Assembly: GCA_002281095.1 (NCBI GenBank)
Contig: NCFI01000010.1
Location: 1-32,767 of the forward strand
Source: Thiotrichales bacterium 35-46-9
GTDB lineage: Bacteria; Pseudomonadota; Gammaproteobacteria; Thiomicrospirales; Thiomicrospiraceae
DNA: 32,767 bases
Direction of reading: 5' to 3'
Of the stretch, positions 16,553 through 24,311 are shown piece after piece (position 1 is the stretch's first letter; every line of letters begins with the position of its first letter). The position numbers were made by a program, and so were the translations under genes. The notes under the pieces were generated by a model. That model made no database searches and was not told the origin of the DNA. It was given only the letters and a program-made list of their open reading frames with translations.

Positions 16553-16667
16553 CATTAAAAAACCTAAAAAGGATAGGGGTCTGGGGGAAGGGCTACAGTT
16601 TAGTAGCAAGAACCTCTTTAGTGATACCCTTCCACCAGCCAAATAATAAACTAGGAATGCTAAAATT
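16553..16667 (-). repeat. Dispersed ~115-bp structured repeat, copy A
   Basis: Read on the minus strand this gap between dedA and ispB contains, in order: TTTTAG-x-T-x-CC, GTTTATTATTT, the arm CTGGTGGAAGGG (16638-16627), ~29 less conserved bases, TGTAGCCCTTCCCCCAG, ACCCCTATCC and TTTTTTAATG. The same ordered blocks with near-identical spacing occur at 32061-32178 on the plus strand. The arms pair as a 12-base stem with one mismatch. It lies 57 bases downstream of dedA. No coding potential is seen. It could be a REP/MITE-like element or a terminator-associated repeat. Confidence 0.6.
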
Positions 16668-16724
16668 GAGCGAAGCGAAGTCTTTAGCCAATCCCATTAT
16701 TGTAACCAAAGCGATAGCATGGGT

Positions 16725-17348
16725 CTATGCCAGTGTTTCATCTTTAGTGTTTTTCTTGCGATTTCGCTTCCATAGCCAATAGCCTAACATACTGGTGATG
16801 AGTAGCCCCAGTGCTAACCACGCCCCCATTTCGCTTTGATCGGCAAGCCACCCGAGTATGAAGCCTGGAGCAAGATAAGCAGGTGCCCAAATCATGGCAG
16901 AAACCACATTCCAAGCAGTAAACTTCTTTTGTGTCATCCCTAAAATACCGGCTAAAACAGGAATAGTGGCACGTAGTGGGCCAAAGAAGCGTCCAATTAA
17001 AATTGAAATGCCACCCCAGCGGGTAAAAAAATTCTCGCCGTGCACCACCCAGTCTGGATGCTTGCTTAATGGCCACATATTTAAAATTCGGTAGCGATAG
17101 TGTTTGCCAATCCAAAAACTTAAACCATCGCCCACAACGGCTCCAACAACACACCAAAAAATCACTAACCAAGGATCGAGTACATCGGTCGCAATCAGTC
17201 CACCCAGCATGAGCATAAACGGCAAGCCAGGAACAATAATACCTAAAATAACCATCGACTCAACAAAGGCAATCAGAAAAATGACCCACCATGCATGCTC
17301 TTGATGCGTGATTACCCACTGGTTGATTAAGTCGATGTATTCAGTCAT
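16725..17348 (-). CDS. DedA-family (VTT/SNARE-associated) inner-membrane protein
   Basis: A 207-residue integral membrane protein. It shows the DedA pattern: FVESMVILGIIVPGLPFMLM with the conserved E and PG near the N-terminus, a re-entrant glycine-rich segment (GAVVGDGLSFWIGKHY), FTRWGGISILIGRFFGPLR with the essential arginines, PVLAGILGM and a C-terminal helix followed by a basic tail (RNRKKN). DedA proteins support membrane homeostasis, with undecaprenyl-phosphate or phospholipid flipping shown for some. The substrate here is unknown. It follows a secreted unknown gene by 6 bases and is probably co-transcribed with it. Confidence 0.92.
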   Translation of the reverse strand: MTEYIDLINQWVITHQEHAWWVIFLIAFVESMVILGIIVPGLPFMLMLGGLIATDVLDPWLVIFWCVVGAVVGDGLSFWIGKHYRYRILNMWPLSKHPDWVVHGENFFTRWGGISILIGRFFGPLRATIPVLAGILGMTQKKFTAWNVVSAMIWAPAYLAPGFILGWLADQSEMGAWLALGLLITSMLGYWLWKRNRKKNTKDETLA

Positions 17349-17354
17349 GCTGTT

Positions 17355-18167
17355 TTAGCTGCGTTTAAATTGGTTGATCAGTTGATCGAATTTTTTAGCG
17401 TCGGGGCTGTCGTTAAGATCTTTGCTCAGTAAACGACGGCTTTTTTTTGCGTCTTCGATAATTTTATCTATGGCTTGGATCATGAAAAATCCGTAACTAT
17501 CCTCGTTCATGGTGGTAAAGTCTCGTTGTGTCGCAAACCAAAGCTGCTTTAGTTTAGGCTCGGCAGCGAAACGTTGTTGTAGGTGTTCTAGTAGTTTGTT
17601 GGTATTGGCCAAGCGTTTAGGGATAGGATAGATATTAAAGTTGGCGCCTTGGTAGGCATCGTACTCCATAATGATTAATTCGCTGACGCGTGCTAAATCA
17701 TTCATGCCACGTTCTTTAACAATGCGTTGTCCTTCGGTTAGGCGATCGCGTTCAATGACAGGGTGGCGATCGACCCATTTAAGAAAGGTAAGTAACCAGT
17801 TTTGACGTTCGTAATAACGATTGTAGCCAACAGCCCAAGGGTAAAGCTGTAAATTAGAAAAGACTTCTTCTTTTTCGGTGCGCAGCACGTCTGGGGTTTG
17901 CCAACCCACAGTATCGTTGGTGTTTAGGGCGCAGCTAATGCCCGATGAAAAGGCTTTGCTGGCAATGATTGATTGTACATAAACATTGGTTCGTTTTTCA
18001 TTAACGATAGCCACAACCTTGCCTTGTCCATAAGCATCGTCATCAATATTGATGGCTGGCATATCAATCCACACACGGTCGCCTACTTGGGGTGTGTAAG
18101 CAAAAACATGACCACTAATCAGCCATAAGAATGCGGCAATCGTTGTGCCAACGAGTTTTTGTTTCAT
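17355..18167 (-). CDS. Secreted protein of unknown function
   Basis: About 270 residues with a signal peptide (MKQKLVGTTIAAFLWLISGH, cleavage near VFA-Y). The ATG at 18167 is chosen over the longer frame because it starts the signal peptide and has a GCAGGTC ribosome binding site. The mature N-terminus (QVGDRVWIDMPAIN...GQGKVVAIV) looks like a small beta-barrel, perhaps Tudor/SH3-like. The rest is mainly helical and charged (DRLTEGQRIVKERGMNDLAR; IIEDAKKSRRLLSKDLND). One cysteine is visible. I do not recognise the family. It lies directly upstream of the DedA gene and divergent from rlmKL. Confidence 0.75.
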   Translation of the reverse strand: MKQKLVGTTIAAFLWLISGHVFAYTPQVGDRVWIDMPAINIDDDAYGQGKVVAIVNEKRTNVYVQSIIASKAFSSGISCALNTNDTVGWQTPDVLRTEKEEVFSNLQLYPWAVGYNRYYERQNWLLTFLKWVDRHPVIERDRLTEGQRIVKERGMNDLARVSELIIMEYDAYQGANFNIYPIPKRLANTNKLLEHLQQRFAAEPKLKQLWFATQRDFTTMNEDSYGFFMIQAIDKIIEDAKKSRRLLSKDLNDSPDAKKFDQLINQFKRS

Positions 18168-18269
18168 GAAATTGACCTGCTTTGAATTATGAATGCGCCC
18201 TAACAGGTTACAATAATGCACAATGCGTTGTGGTGCAAGCAGTTGCCACTGAAAAATATAGGGACAGTT

Positions 18270-20492
18270 ATGGACAAGGGTTTAGCCAGTTGTAGTCGTG
18301 GTTTGGCGCCACTGTTAGCTGATGAGTTAAGATCGCTCGGATTGGAAGTGAAAGAAGCACCTCATGGTGTCTGGTTTTGGGGTGGTTTAGCAGCAGCTTA
18401 CAAGGCGGTGTTGTGGTCACGTTTGGCCAGTCGCATCATGTTGGTGCTCTGCGAAGGCGAAGTTTTGTCCGAGCCAGATATGAAAGACTTGGTGAGTGGG
18501 ATTGAGTGGTCGAAATGGTTAACACCAACGGGTCGTATTGCTATTGAGTTTCACGGTAAGCTACCCTTTGTACGCAACACTCAATTTGGTGAACAGAAAG
18601 TCAAAGACTATATTGTTGACTGGTTTCGAGAGCAGCATGGTGAACGTCCATCGGTAGATACGGAACAGCCGGATGTGCGGTTACAAGCGTGGGCAGATCA
18701 TGGACGTTTTTCCTTGACTGTTGATATGTCTGGCTATGGCTTACATGCACGCGGTTATCGTATTGAAGCTGGTGCTGCACCCATGCGTGAAACCTTGGCA
18801 GCTGGTTTGTTAATGAAAGCGGGTTGGCTTGACATGGCATCGCAAGGCGGTACTTTGCTTGATCCTATGTGCGGTAGTGGTACTTTGCTCATCGAAGGTG
18901 CGTTAATGGCGGCAGATGTTGCGCCTGGGTTGATGAAGGCGGATCGTATGGGATTTCGTCGTCACCTGTGTTTTGATGCCGCTCTCTGGTCAAGTTTGGT
19001 CGATGAAGCGAAAGCGCGCAAACTTGCAGGATTGAAAAACTTACCTAAGTTGATTGGTTTTGATTTAAATCAGTGGGTGCTGCAAAAAGCGATGGATAAC
19101 GCTTATCGTGCAGGAGTGGGTGAAGCCATTCATTTTGAGCACTTGCCGCTGGGTAAATGGCATAATCCCGGTTGGACAAAAGGGCTGGTGATTACCAATC
19201 CTCCTTATGGAGAGCGTCTAGGTGATGAGGCTTCACTTAAACCGGTATATCAGCAATTGGGTCAGGTGTTATTACAAGAGTGTGGCGACTGGCAAGCAGC
19301 GATTTATACCAGTAACGAAACGCTCGGTCATTGGTTGGGTTTGCGCGCAGAAAAAATGCATGCTTTTGCCAATGGGCCGCTTGAAGGTAAGTTGTTGCGC
19401 TTGACGGTCAATGAACAAGCGGTGAAAGTCACGCCCATTAATATTGGGCTAAATTTGGTTGCGGAAGTGGTGCAAGGGCGAGCGAACCTCGCACAAACTG
19501 ATGGCGCGCAAATGTTTGCCAATCGCTTGCGTAAAAATTTGAAAAATCTAGGCAAACAAGCACAAAAAGAAGGGGTTTATGCTTATCGTGTTTACGATGC
19601 GGATATGCCTGAATATGCTTTTGCCATTGATATTTACCATGCAGAAAAAGATGACTGGGTACAGGTGCAAGAATATGCACCACCGCGTTCAGTCGATGAA
19701 AAAGCAGCACGTCGCCGTTTGTTCGAGGGTATGTCGGTATTGCCGGAAGTGTTGGCTATTCCGGCGGAAAACTTTCATTTTAAGCGTCGCCAAGTGCAAA
19801 AGGGCGATCAACAGTATGAAGTGCAGTCAGACGAGCATTTATACGATTGGGTGAAGGAAGGCGATTGTCACTTTTTGGTCGATTTAACGGGGTATCTTGA
19901 TACGGGGTTGTTCTTAGATCATCGTCCGATTCGGCTATGGTTAGCGCAACAGGCCAAAGATAAGCATTGTCTGAACTTGTTTTGTTACACCGGTAGCGCC
20001 AGTGTCCACATGGCTAAAGCTGGGGCAAAAAGTGTCACCAGTGTCGATTTGTCGAAAACCTATTTAGCTTGGGCGCAAGAAAATGCGGCTGATAATGGTC
20101 TGCCTTACCAGGGTCAAAAGTTACATTGGGAGCGTGATGATGTGCTCGATTGGTTAGATGCGATGGCCAGCTTGCCTGTGCACGCTCGTCCACAGTACGA
20201 TTTGATTTTTTGTGACCCACCCAGCTTTTCTAACTCCAAAAAAATGGAAGGCACGCTAGATGTGCAACGAGACCACGTTAAGATGATTGCGGATATGGGT
20301 ATGTTATTAGCACCAGGCGGGACTCTGGTTTTTTCCACTAATCTACGCGGTTTTAAGCTGAATCAGTCCGCTATGGATGAAATGGGTTGGCAAGTGACCG
20401 AATTGTCTAAAATGAGTATTGGTTTTGATTTTGCACGAAATCCGAAAATTCATCAGGTATGGGGCTTGCAAATAGCAGGGGATGCGCTATAA
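18270..20492 (+). CDS. rlmL: Bifunctional 23S rRNA methyltransferase RlmKL (m2G2445 and m7G2069)
   Basis: About 740 residues (E. coli RlmKL 702). An N-terminal THUMP domain (SCSRGLAPLLADELRSLG; FEHLPL later) leads to the RlmL half with LLDPMCGSGTLLIEGALMA and the N6/N2-type NPPY motif in VITNPPYGERLG. The C-terminal RlmK half has LNLFCYTGSASVHMAKAGA, SVDLSKTYLAWAQENAADNG and DLIFCDPPSFSNSKKM. Together they methylate two guanines in helix 74 of 23S rRNA in E. coli. An in-frame ATG exists at 18216, but 18270 gives the canonical start and has TAGGGA six bases upstream. The tRNA-Gln promoter overlaps its last codons. Confidence 0.96.
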   Translation: MDKGLASCSRGLAPLLADELRSLGLEVKEAPHGVWFWGGLAAAYKAVLWSRLASRIMLVLCEGEVLSEPDMKDLVSGIEWSKWLTPTGRIAIEFHGKLPFVRNTQFGEQKVKDYIVDWFREQHGERPSVDTEQPDVRLQAWADHGRFSLTVDMSGYGLHARGYRIEAGAAPMRETLAAGLLMKAGWLDMASQGGTLLDPMCGSGTLLIEGALMAADVAPGLMKADRMGFRRHLCFDAALWSSLVDEAKARKLAGLKNLPKLIGFDLNQWVLQKAMDNAYRAGVGEAIHFEHLPLGKWHNPGWTKGLVITNPPYGERLGDEASLKPVYQQLGQVLLQECGDWQAAIYTSNETLGHWLGLRAEKMHAFANGPLEGKLLRLTVNEQAVKVTPINIGLNLVAEVVQGRANLAQTDGAQMFANRLRKNLKNLGKQAQKEGVYAYRVYDADMPEYAFAIDIYHAEKDDWVQVQEYAPPRSVDEKAARRRLFEGMSVLPEVLAIPAENFHFKRRQVQKGDQQYEVQSDEHLYDWVKEGDCHFLVDLTGYLDTGLFLDHRPIRLWLAQQAKDKHCLNLFCYTGSASVHMAKAGAKSVTSVDLSKTYLAWAQENAADNGLPYQGQKLHWERDDVLDWLDAMASLPVHARPQYDLIFCDPPSFSNSKKMEGTLDVQRDHVKMIADMGMLLAPGGTLVFSTNLRGFKLNQSAMDEMGWQVTELSKMSIGFDFARNPKIHQVWGLQIAGDAL

Positions 20493-20493
20493 T
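20466..20493 (+). promoter_or_regulatory. Strong sigma-70 promoter for tRNA-Gln
   Basis: TTGCAA (20466-20471), a 16-base spacer, then a perfect TATAAT (20488-20493). It would start transcription near 20500, just before the mature tRNA at 20513. The -10 box overlaps the TAA stop of rlmKL (20490-20492). Confidence 0.8.
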
Positions 20494-20512
20494 ACGCAAA
20501 TAGCAAATTGAT

Positions 20513-20587
20513 TGGGCCGTCGCCAAGCGGTAAGGCAGCGGGTTTTGATCCCGCCATGCGTTGGTTCGAATCCAGCCGGCCCAGCCA
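20513..20587 (+). tRNA. tRNA-Gln (anticodon TTG)
   Basis: A complete 75-base cloverleaf with encoded CCA. The acceptor arms are TGGGCCG (20513-20519) and CGGCCCA (20577-20583), followed by discriminator G and CCA. The D stem is GCC/GGC, the anticodon stem GCGGG/CCCGC encloses loop TTTTGAT (anticodon TTG, glutamine CAA/CAG), and the T arm is GTTGG-TTCGAAT-CCAGC. A tRNA-Gln directly before prs is a common gene order in beta/gammaproteobacteria, though the usual lolB-ispE genes are missing upstream here. Confidence 0.97.
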
Positions 20588-20643
20588 TCAAACTGACACT
20601 TCTCTGCTTTCACAGCAAAAAGTCCCAAAAGGAACTTTTCATC

Positions 20644-21618
20644 GTGGCTAAAAACGAATTCATTATCTTCTCTGGCAATGCGAATCTAGTTCTTGCCGAA
20701 AGAATTGCTCAATCCCTTTCTATGCATCTTGGCGAAAGCACCGTTGGTCGCTTTAGTGATGGTGAGATTCAGGTCGAGATTAAAGAATCTGTACGTGGTA
20801 TGGATATTTACGTCGTGCAACCTACTTGTACGCCCGATCCTGCTGGTAATCTCATGGAAATGTTGGTTATCATTGATGCTCTGAAGCGTGCTTCGGCTAA
20901 ACGCATCACGGCGGTCGTGCCTTACTATGGTTTTGCCCGTCAAGATCGCCGAGTCAACTCAGCGCGCGTGCCCATTACCGCCAAACTGACCGCCAATATG
21001 ATTGCGGCTGCTGGCGCGGATCGTGTGTTGACCGTCGATCTGCATTCAGACCAAATTCAAGGCTTCTTTGATATTCCGGTAGATAACGTCTACGCTTCGC
21101 CTTTGTTTATTCAAGATATTCGTGCATCGGGTCGTCCGGTGCGCGTGGTATCACCTGATGTGGGTGGTGTGGTGCGTGCGCGTGCGATTGCCAAACAGTT
21201 AGATGCTGATCTGGCCATTATTGATAAGCGTCGTCCGCAAGCGAATGTCGCCGAAGTGATGAACATTATTGGTGATGTGGATGGGCAGCATTGTATTTTA
21301 ATTGATGATATGGTTGATACAGCAGGGACCTTGTGCAAAGCAGCTGCGGCTCTGAAAGAGCGTGGTGCATTAAGTGTGCGCGCTTATGCGACTCATGCGG
21401 TATTGTCAGGGCCAGCTATTAAAAACTTGAATGAGTCCGTCATTGATGAGTTGGTTGTTACGGATACCATTCCTTTGTCGGTTGCAGCGCAAGAGTGCGA
21501 AAAAGTACGTCAACTCTCTATCGCCCCGTTATTAGGTGAGACAATTCGTCGTGTTCATGAAGAAGAGTCCGTCAGTTCGATGATGGCTTCTTTTGTTTCG
21601 CCGAAAAATCCAGTATAA
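20644..21618 (+). CDS. prs: Ribose-phosphate pyrophosphokinase (PRPP synthase)
   Basis: A 324-residue cytosolic enzyme making PRPP for purine, pyrimidine, histidine and NAD synthesis. Seen are [29 protein letters not shown], the flexible-loop [30 protein letters not shown] and the PRPP-binding loop [14 protein letters not shown]. Length is like E. coli Prs (315). The start is a GTG at 20644 with AAAAGGAAC upstream; the open frame extends back through the tRNA but that part cannot be coding. Expression may come by read-through from the tRNA promoter. Confidence 0.97.
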   Translation: MAKNEFIIFSGNANLVLAERIAQSLSMHLGESTVGRFSDGEIQVEIKESVRGMDIYVVQPTCTPDPAGNLMEMLVIIDALKRASAKRITAVVPYYGFARQDRRVNSARVPITAKLTANMIAAAGADRVLTVDLHSDQIQGFFDIPVDNVYASPLFIQDIRASGRPVRVVSPDVGGVVRARAIAKQLDADLAIIDKRRPQANVAEVMNIIGDVDGQHCILIDDMVDTAGTLCKAAAALKERGALSVRAYATHAVLSGPAIKNLNESVIDELVVTDTIPLSVAAQECEKVRQLSIAPLLGETIRRVHEEESVSSMMASFVSPKNPV

Positions 21619-21619
21619 T
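21591..21619 (+). promoter_or_regulatory. Candidate promoter for rplY
   Basis: A perfect TATAAT (21614-21619) overlaps the prs stop codon. A poor -35 (TTTTGT, 21591-21596) stands 17 bases upstream. It would start a leader of about 100 bases before rplY. The -10 is convincing; the -35 is weak. Confidence 0.5.
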
Positions 21620-21632
21620 TGTGAGCTTTTCT

Positions 21633-21704
21633 GAGCGCCTAACGATTGTAAAGAGTTAGGTGTTCGTTCCTGTGCAGGGGATGGTCGCGTCCCTGTACGT
21701 TTTT
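21633..21704 (+). promoter_or_regulatory. Structured 5' leader of rplY (candidate L25 autoregulatory leader)
   Basis: Two consecutive hairpins precede rplY. The first pairs GAGCGCCTAAC (21633-21643) with GTTAGGTGTTC (21655-21665), 11 pairs with two G-U. The second pairs GTGCAGGG (21672-21679) with CCCTGTAC (21691-21698) and is followed by GTTTTT, which looks like an intrinsic terminator. Position and form suggest attenuation or binding of L25 to its own mRNA; L25 leader motifs have been described in Gammaproteobacteria. Whether this one belongs to that family is not settled here. It could instead simply terminate prs transcription. Confidence 0.55.
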
Positions 21705-21728
21705 AACTGACACATTTTGGAGTCTATT

Positions 21729-22313
21729 ATGACAACTCGTATTTGGGAAGCGCAAGCGCGTACAGATGAAGGGAAAGGTGCGAGCCGCCGCCTACGTCAC
21801 GCGGGTTTGGTTCCTGCCATTATTTACGGTGCTGACAAAGCGCCAGCTAGCGTTACGCTAAACCATAACTTTTTAGTACACGCTTTTGAAGATGATGCCG
21901 TGTTCAACAGCCCCATTACCGTTAAAGGTTTGGCTGATGAAGAAGTTGTGGTCATTAAAGCAGTACAACGTCATCCAGCTAAACCACAAATTTTGCACGT
22001 TGATTTACAGCGTTTAGATAATGCGCGCAACATTTATAAACGTATTCCGTTGAACTTCATCGGTGCTGATATTGCTCCAGGGGTGAAAGCCGGTGGCGTG
22101 ATGACCTTCTTCCAAGTAGATGTTGAAGTACGTTGTTTGCCTGCTAACTTGCCGTCTGTGATTGATGTTGATGTGTCTAAAATGGAAGAAAACACGCGTA
22201 TTCGTTTGTCAGACTTGGCGTTACCAGAAGGCGTTCAAGCGACTGCCTTGTTGCATGGTAACTCGGATTATGACCAAGCGGTTGTAGGCCTAGGAAAATC
22301 TAAGAAACGCTAA
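21729..22313 (+). CDS. rplY: 50S ribosomal protein L25 / Ctc-type
   Basis: A 194-residue long-form L25 (TL5/Ctc type): an N-terminal 5S rRNA-binding domain (GKGASRRLRHAGLVPAIIYG; HPAKPQILHVDLQRLD) and an added C-terminal beta domain (GVKAGGVMTFFQVDVEVRCL; LPSVIDVDVS) that the 94-residue E. coli L25 lacks. The ATG at 21729 has TTTGGAG upstream. The prs-rplY-pth-ychF order is widely conserved. A structured leader precedes it. Confidence 0.96.
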   Translation: MTTRIWEAQARTDEGKGASRRLRHAGLVPAIIYGADKAPASVTLNHNFLVHAFEDDAVFNSPITVKGLADEEVVVIKAVQRHPAKPQILHVDLQRLDNARNIYKRIPLNFIGADIAPGVKAGGVMTFFQVDVEVRCLPANLPSVIDVDVSKMEENTRIRLSDLALPEGVQATALLHGNSDYDQAVVGLGKSKKR

Positions 22314-22343
22314 TCTTTTGCTGTGCTTTGCTCATTCGTTGTT

Positions 22344-22403
22344 GCATAGTGTGCTCGAACTGCGTCATGTACTGATGTACACTCCTTGTTCTGTGCACTA
22401 TGC
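22344..22403. repeat. 60-base imperfect inverted repeat between rplY and pth
   Basis: Outer arms GCATAGTG (22344-22351) and CACTATGC (22396-22403) are perfect complements. Inside, GAAC pairs with GTTC and TGTAC-TGAT-GTACA forms an inner hairpin, so the whole segment can fold as one interrupted stem. There is no T-run after it, so it is not a typical intrinsic terminator. No ORF is seen in the 172-base gap apart from the pth ribosome binding site. Confidence 0.5.
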
Positions 22404-22485
22404 GCCTAGACTGAGCTAAAGCTCGCTGCAGATGGAAATCAGTAACAATTTTTTAAAGTTGTTTGCTTAAAAAAGGAAAGCCAGT

Positions 22486-23061
22486 ATGGTGCCGCGACTC
22501 ATTGTTGGCCTGGGAAATCCGGGTAAAGAATATGAGGCTACGCGGCACAATGCTGGCTTTTTCTTTGTTGATGCATTGGCAGAAGCGTGGAAAGCGCATT
22601 TTGCCATGCAGACCAAATTCTTCGGTCAGGTCGCGAAGGCACAGGTTCATGGAGAGGAAGTATGGTTACTCAAACCCACCACCTTCATGAATCGTAGTGG
22701 TATGTCGGTAGCGGCACTGGCTCAGTTTTATAAAATTCCCGCACAAGCGGTGTTGGCGGTTCACGATGAGCTGGACATTCAGCCCGGCGAAGCCCGTTTG
22801 AAAATGGGTGGCGGCGCGGGTGGGCATAATGGCCTTAAAGATATGATTAAGGCGTTAGCAACGCCAGAATTTATGCGTTTGCGTTTGGGTATTGGTCATC
22901 CGGGTCATGCGTCTCAGGTAGCCAATTATGTGTTGCATCCTTTTGCTAAGCAGGAGCGTGAAGCGTTAGATGATAGCATTGCGCGAAGCTTGCATGTCAT
23001 GGATTGGGTCATGACCGATAAATTACCCCTAGCCATGAACAAATTACACACTAAGCAGTGA
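22486..23061 (+). CDS. pth: Peptidyl-tRNA hydrolase
   Basis: A 191-residue cytosolic enzyme that releases peptides from peptidyl-tRNA that has dropped off ribosomes. It begins LIVGLGNPGKEYEATRHNAGF with the catalytic H21, has LLKPTTFMNRSG, then AVHDELDIQPG with D94, and GGGAGGHNGLKDM. Length matches E. coli Pth (194). An AAAGGAAAG ribosome binding site precedes the ATG. Its stop codon lies inside a GTGAGG-type palindrome (23058-23136). Confidence 0.97.
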   Translation: MVPRLIVGLGNPGKEYEATRHNAGFFFVDALAEAWKAHFAMQTKFFGQVAKAQVHGEEVWLLKPTTFMNRSGMSVAALAQFYKIPAQAVLAVHDELDIQPGEARLKMGGGAGGHNGLKDMIKALATPEFMRLRLGIGHPGHASQVANYVLHPFAKQEREALDDSIARSLHVMDWVMTDKLPLAMNKLHTKQ

Positions 23062-23136
23062 GGGGTGATGAGTTGAGGGTGAAGCGTAATGCGTTATTTA
23101 CACCTCACTCTCGACTCATCACTGCTTACTCCTCAC
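23058..23136. repeat. GTGAGG-type imperfect palindrome, copy 2
   Basis: The left arm (GTGAGGGGTGATGAGTTGAG then GGTG) is largely complementary to the right arm (CACCTCACTCTCGACTCATC then ACTGC...CTCCTCAC). The stem is about 26 bases with mismatches and an eight-base insertion in the right arm. The core GTGAAGCGT...CCTCACTC..GACT..TCA also occurs at 1984-2036. It supplies the stop codon of pth and fills most of the gap to ychF. Confidence 0.55.
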
Positions 23137-23152
23137 ATAAGGAAAACGAAAA

Positions 23153-24244
23153 ATGGGTTTTAAATGCGGTATTGTTGGTTTGCCTAATGTGGGTAAATCG
23201 ACCCTGTTCAATGCGCTAACTAAAGCAGGTATTGCTGCTGAAAACTATCCTTTCTGTACCATTGAACCCAACGTCGGTATCGTGCCTGTACCTGATCCTC
23301 GTTTGCAGGTGCTAGAAAGCATGGTTAAGCCGGAGAGAGTGCTGCCGGCTACTATGGAGTTTGTCGATATTGCCGGTATTGTGGCGGGTGCTTCTAAGGG
23401 TGAAGGGCTAGGCAATAAGTTTTTGGCACACATCCGTGAGGCGCAGGCGATTGCGCAAGTGGTACGTTGTTTCGAGTCAGATGACATCATTCACGTGGCG
23501 GGTAAAGTTGACCCTTTATCGGACTTAGAGGTGATCAATACCGAACTGGTATTAGCGGACATGGAAAGCCTTGAAAAAGCGTTAGTGCGTGTCGAAAAGC
23601 CTGCTAAAGCCGGTGACAAATTGGCGTTGGCGAAAAAGCCGGTTATTCAACAAGCCTTAGCGGGTACGCATGAAGGTAAGCTGGTGCGTGAGTTGGGCTT
23701 GAGCGATGATGAACAGGCGTTGTTACAGGATTTGCATTTGCTCACCATTAAACCGATGATGCTGATTGCCAATGTGGCAGAAGATGGTTTTGAAAATAAT
23801 CCGTTGCTCGATGCTGTGCGTGCGCGTGCCGTTGAATTGGGTGCAAATGTTGTACCCGTTTGTGCGGCGATTGAAGCTGAAATTTCCCAATTAGATGATG
23901 ATGAGAAGTCGATGTTTTTGGCGGAAATGGGGCTGGAAGAACCCGGTTTGAATCGGATTATTCGTGCTGGTTATGAATTGTTAGGCTTTCAGACGTATTT
24001 TACCGCCGGGGTGAAAGAAGTGCGTGCTTGGACCATTCCTGTTGGCGCGACAGCGCCACAAGCGGCTGGCGTGATTCATACCGACTTTGAACGGGGCTTT
24101 ATTCGCGCTGAAGTGATGTCTTATGATGATTTCGTTGCTTACAAAGGCGAAGCGGGCTGTAAAGAAGCCGGGAAATTACGCCTAGAAGGTAAAGAGTATT
24201 TAGTAAAAGATGGCGATATTATGCATTTCCGCTTCAATGTGTAA
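23153..24244 (+). CDS. ychF: Redox-regulated ribosome-associated ATPase YchF (Obg family)
   Basis: 363 residues, the exact family length. P-loop [18 protein letters not shown], the switch region [20 protein letters not shown], a coiled-coil insert, [10 protein letters not shown] in place of the GTP-specific NKxD (NVAE gives ATP specificity) and a C-terminal TGS domain ([30 protein letters not shown]). YchF binds ribosomes and affects oxidative stress responses. It ends a conserved prs-rplY-pth-ychF block and is followed by a strong terminator. Confidence 0.97.
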   Translation: MGFKCGIVGLPNVGKSTLFNALTKAGIAAENYPFCTIEPNVGIVPVPDPRLQVLESMVKPERVLPATMEFVDIAGIVAGASKGEGLGNKFLAHIREAQAIAQVVRCFESDDIIHVAGKVDPLSDLEVINTELVLADMESLEKALVRVEKPAKAGDKLALAKKPVIQQALAGTHEGKLVRELGLSDDEQALLQDLHLLTIKPMMLIANVAEDGFENNPLLDAVRARAVELGANVVPVCAAIEAEISQLDDDEKSMFLAEMGLEEPGLNRIIRAGYELLGFQTYFTAGVKEVRAWTIPVGATAPQAAGVIHTDFERGFIRAEVMSYDDFVAYKGEAGCKEAGKLRLEGKEYLVKDGDIMHFRFNV

Positions 24245-24268
24245 AGGCATTAAGAAAGTGCTGATATG

Positions 24269-24296
24269 AAAAAGGAAGCTTATAGCTTCCTTTTTT
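24269..24296. terminator. Terminator after ychF (bidirectional with queE)
   Basis: AAAAAGGAAGCT (24269-24280), loop TAT, AGCTTCCTTTTTT from 24284: a 12-bp stem followed by T6. The matching A-run makes it usable on both strands, fitting convergent ychF and queE. Confidence 0.9.
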
Positions 24297-24311
24297 ATTG
24301 CCGTTAACCTG

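Noticed and set aside
16744-17172. A 142-codon minus-strand frame inside the DedA gene
   Set aside because: It lies wholly within the clear DedA frame on the same strand, is rich in Cys and Trp and shows no family pattern; a shadow frame.
20512-20643. N-terminal extension of prs through the tRNA
   Set aside because: These bases encode tRNA-Gln; the GTG at 20644 with a good ribosome binding site gives the normal Prs N-terminus.
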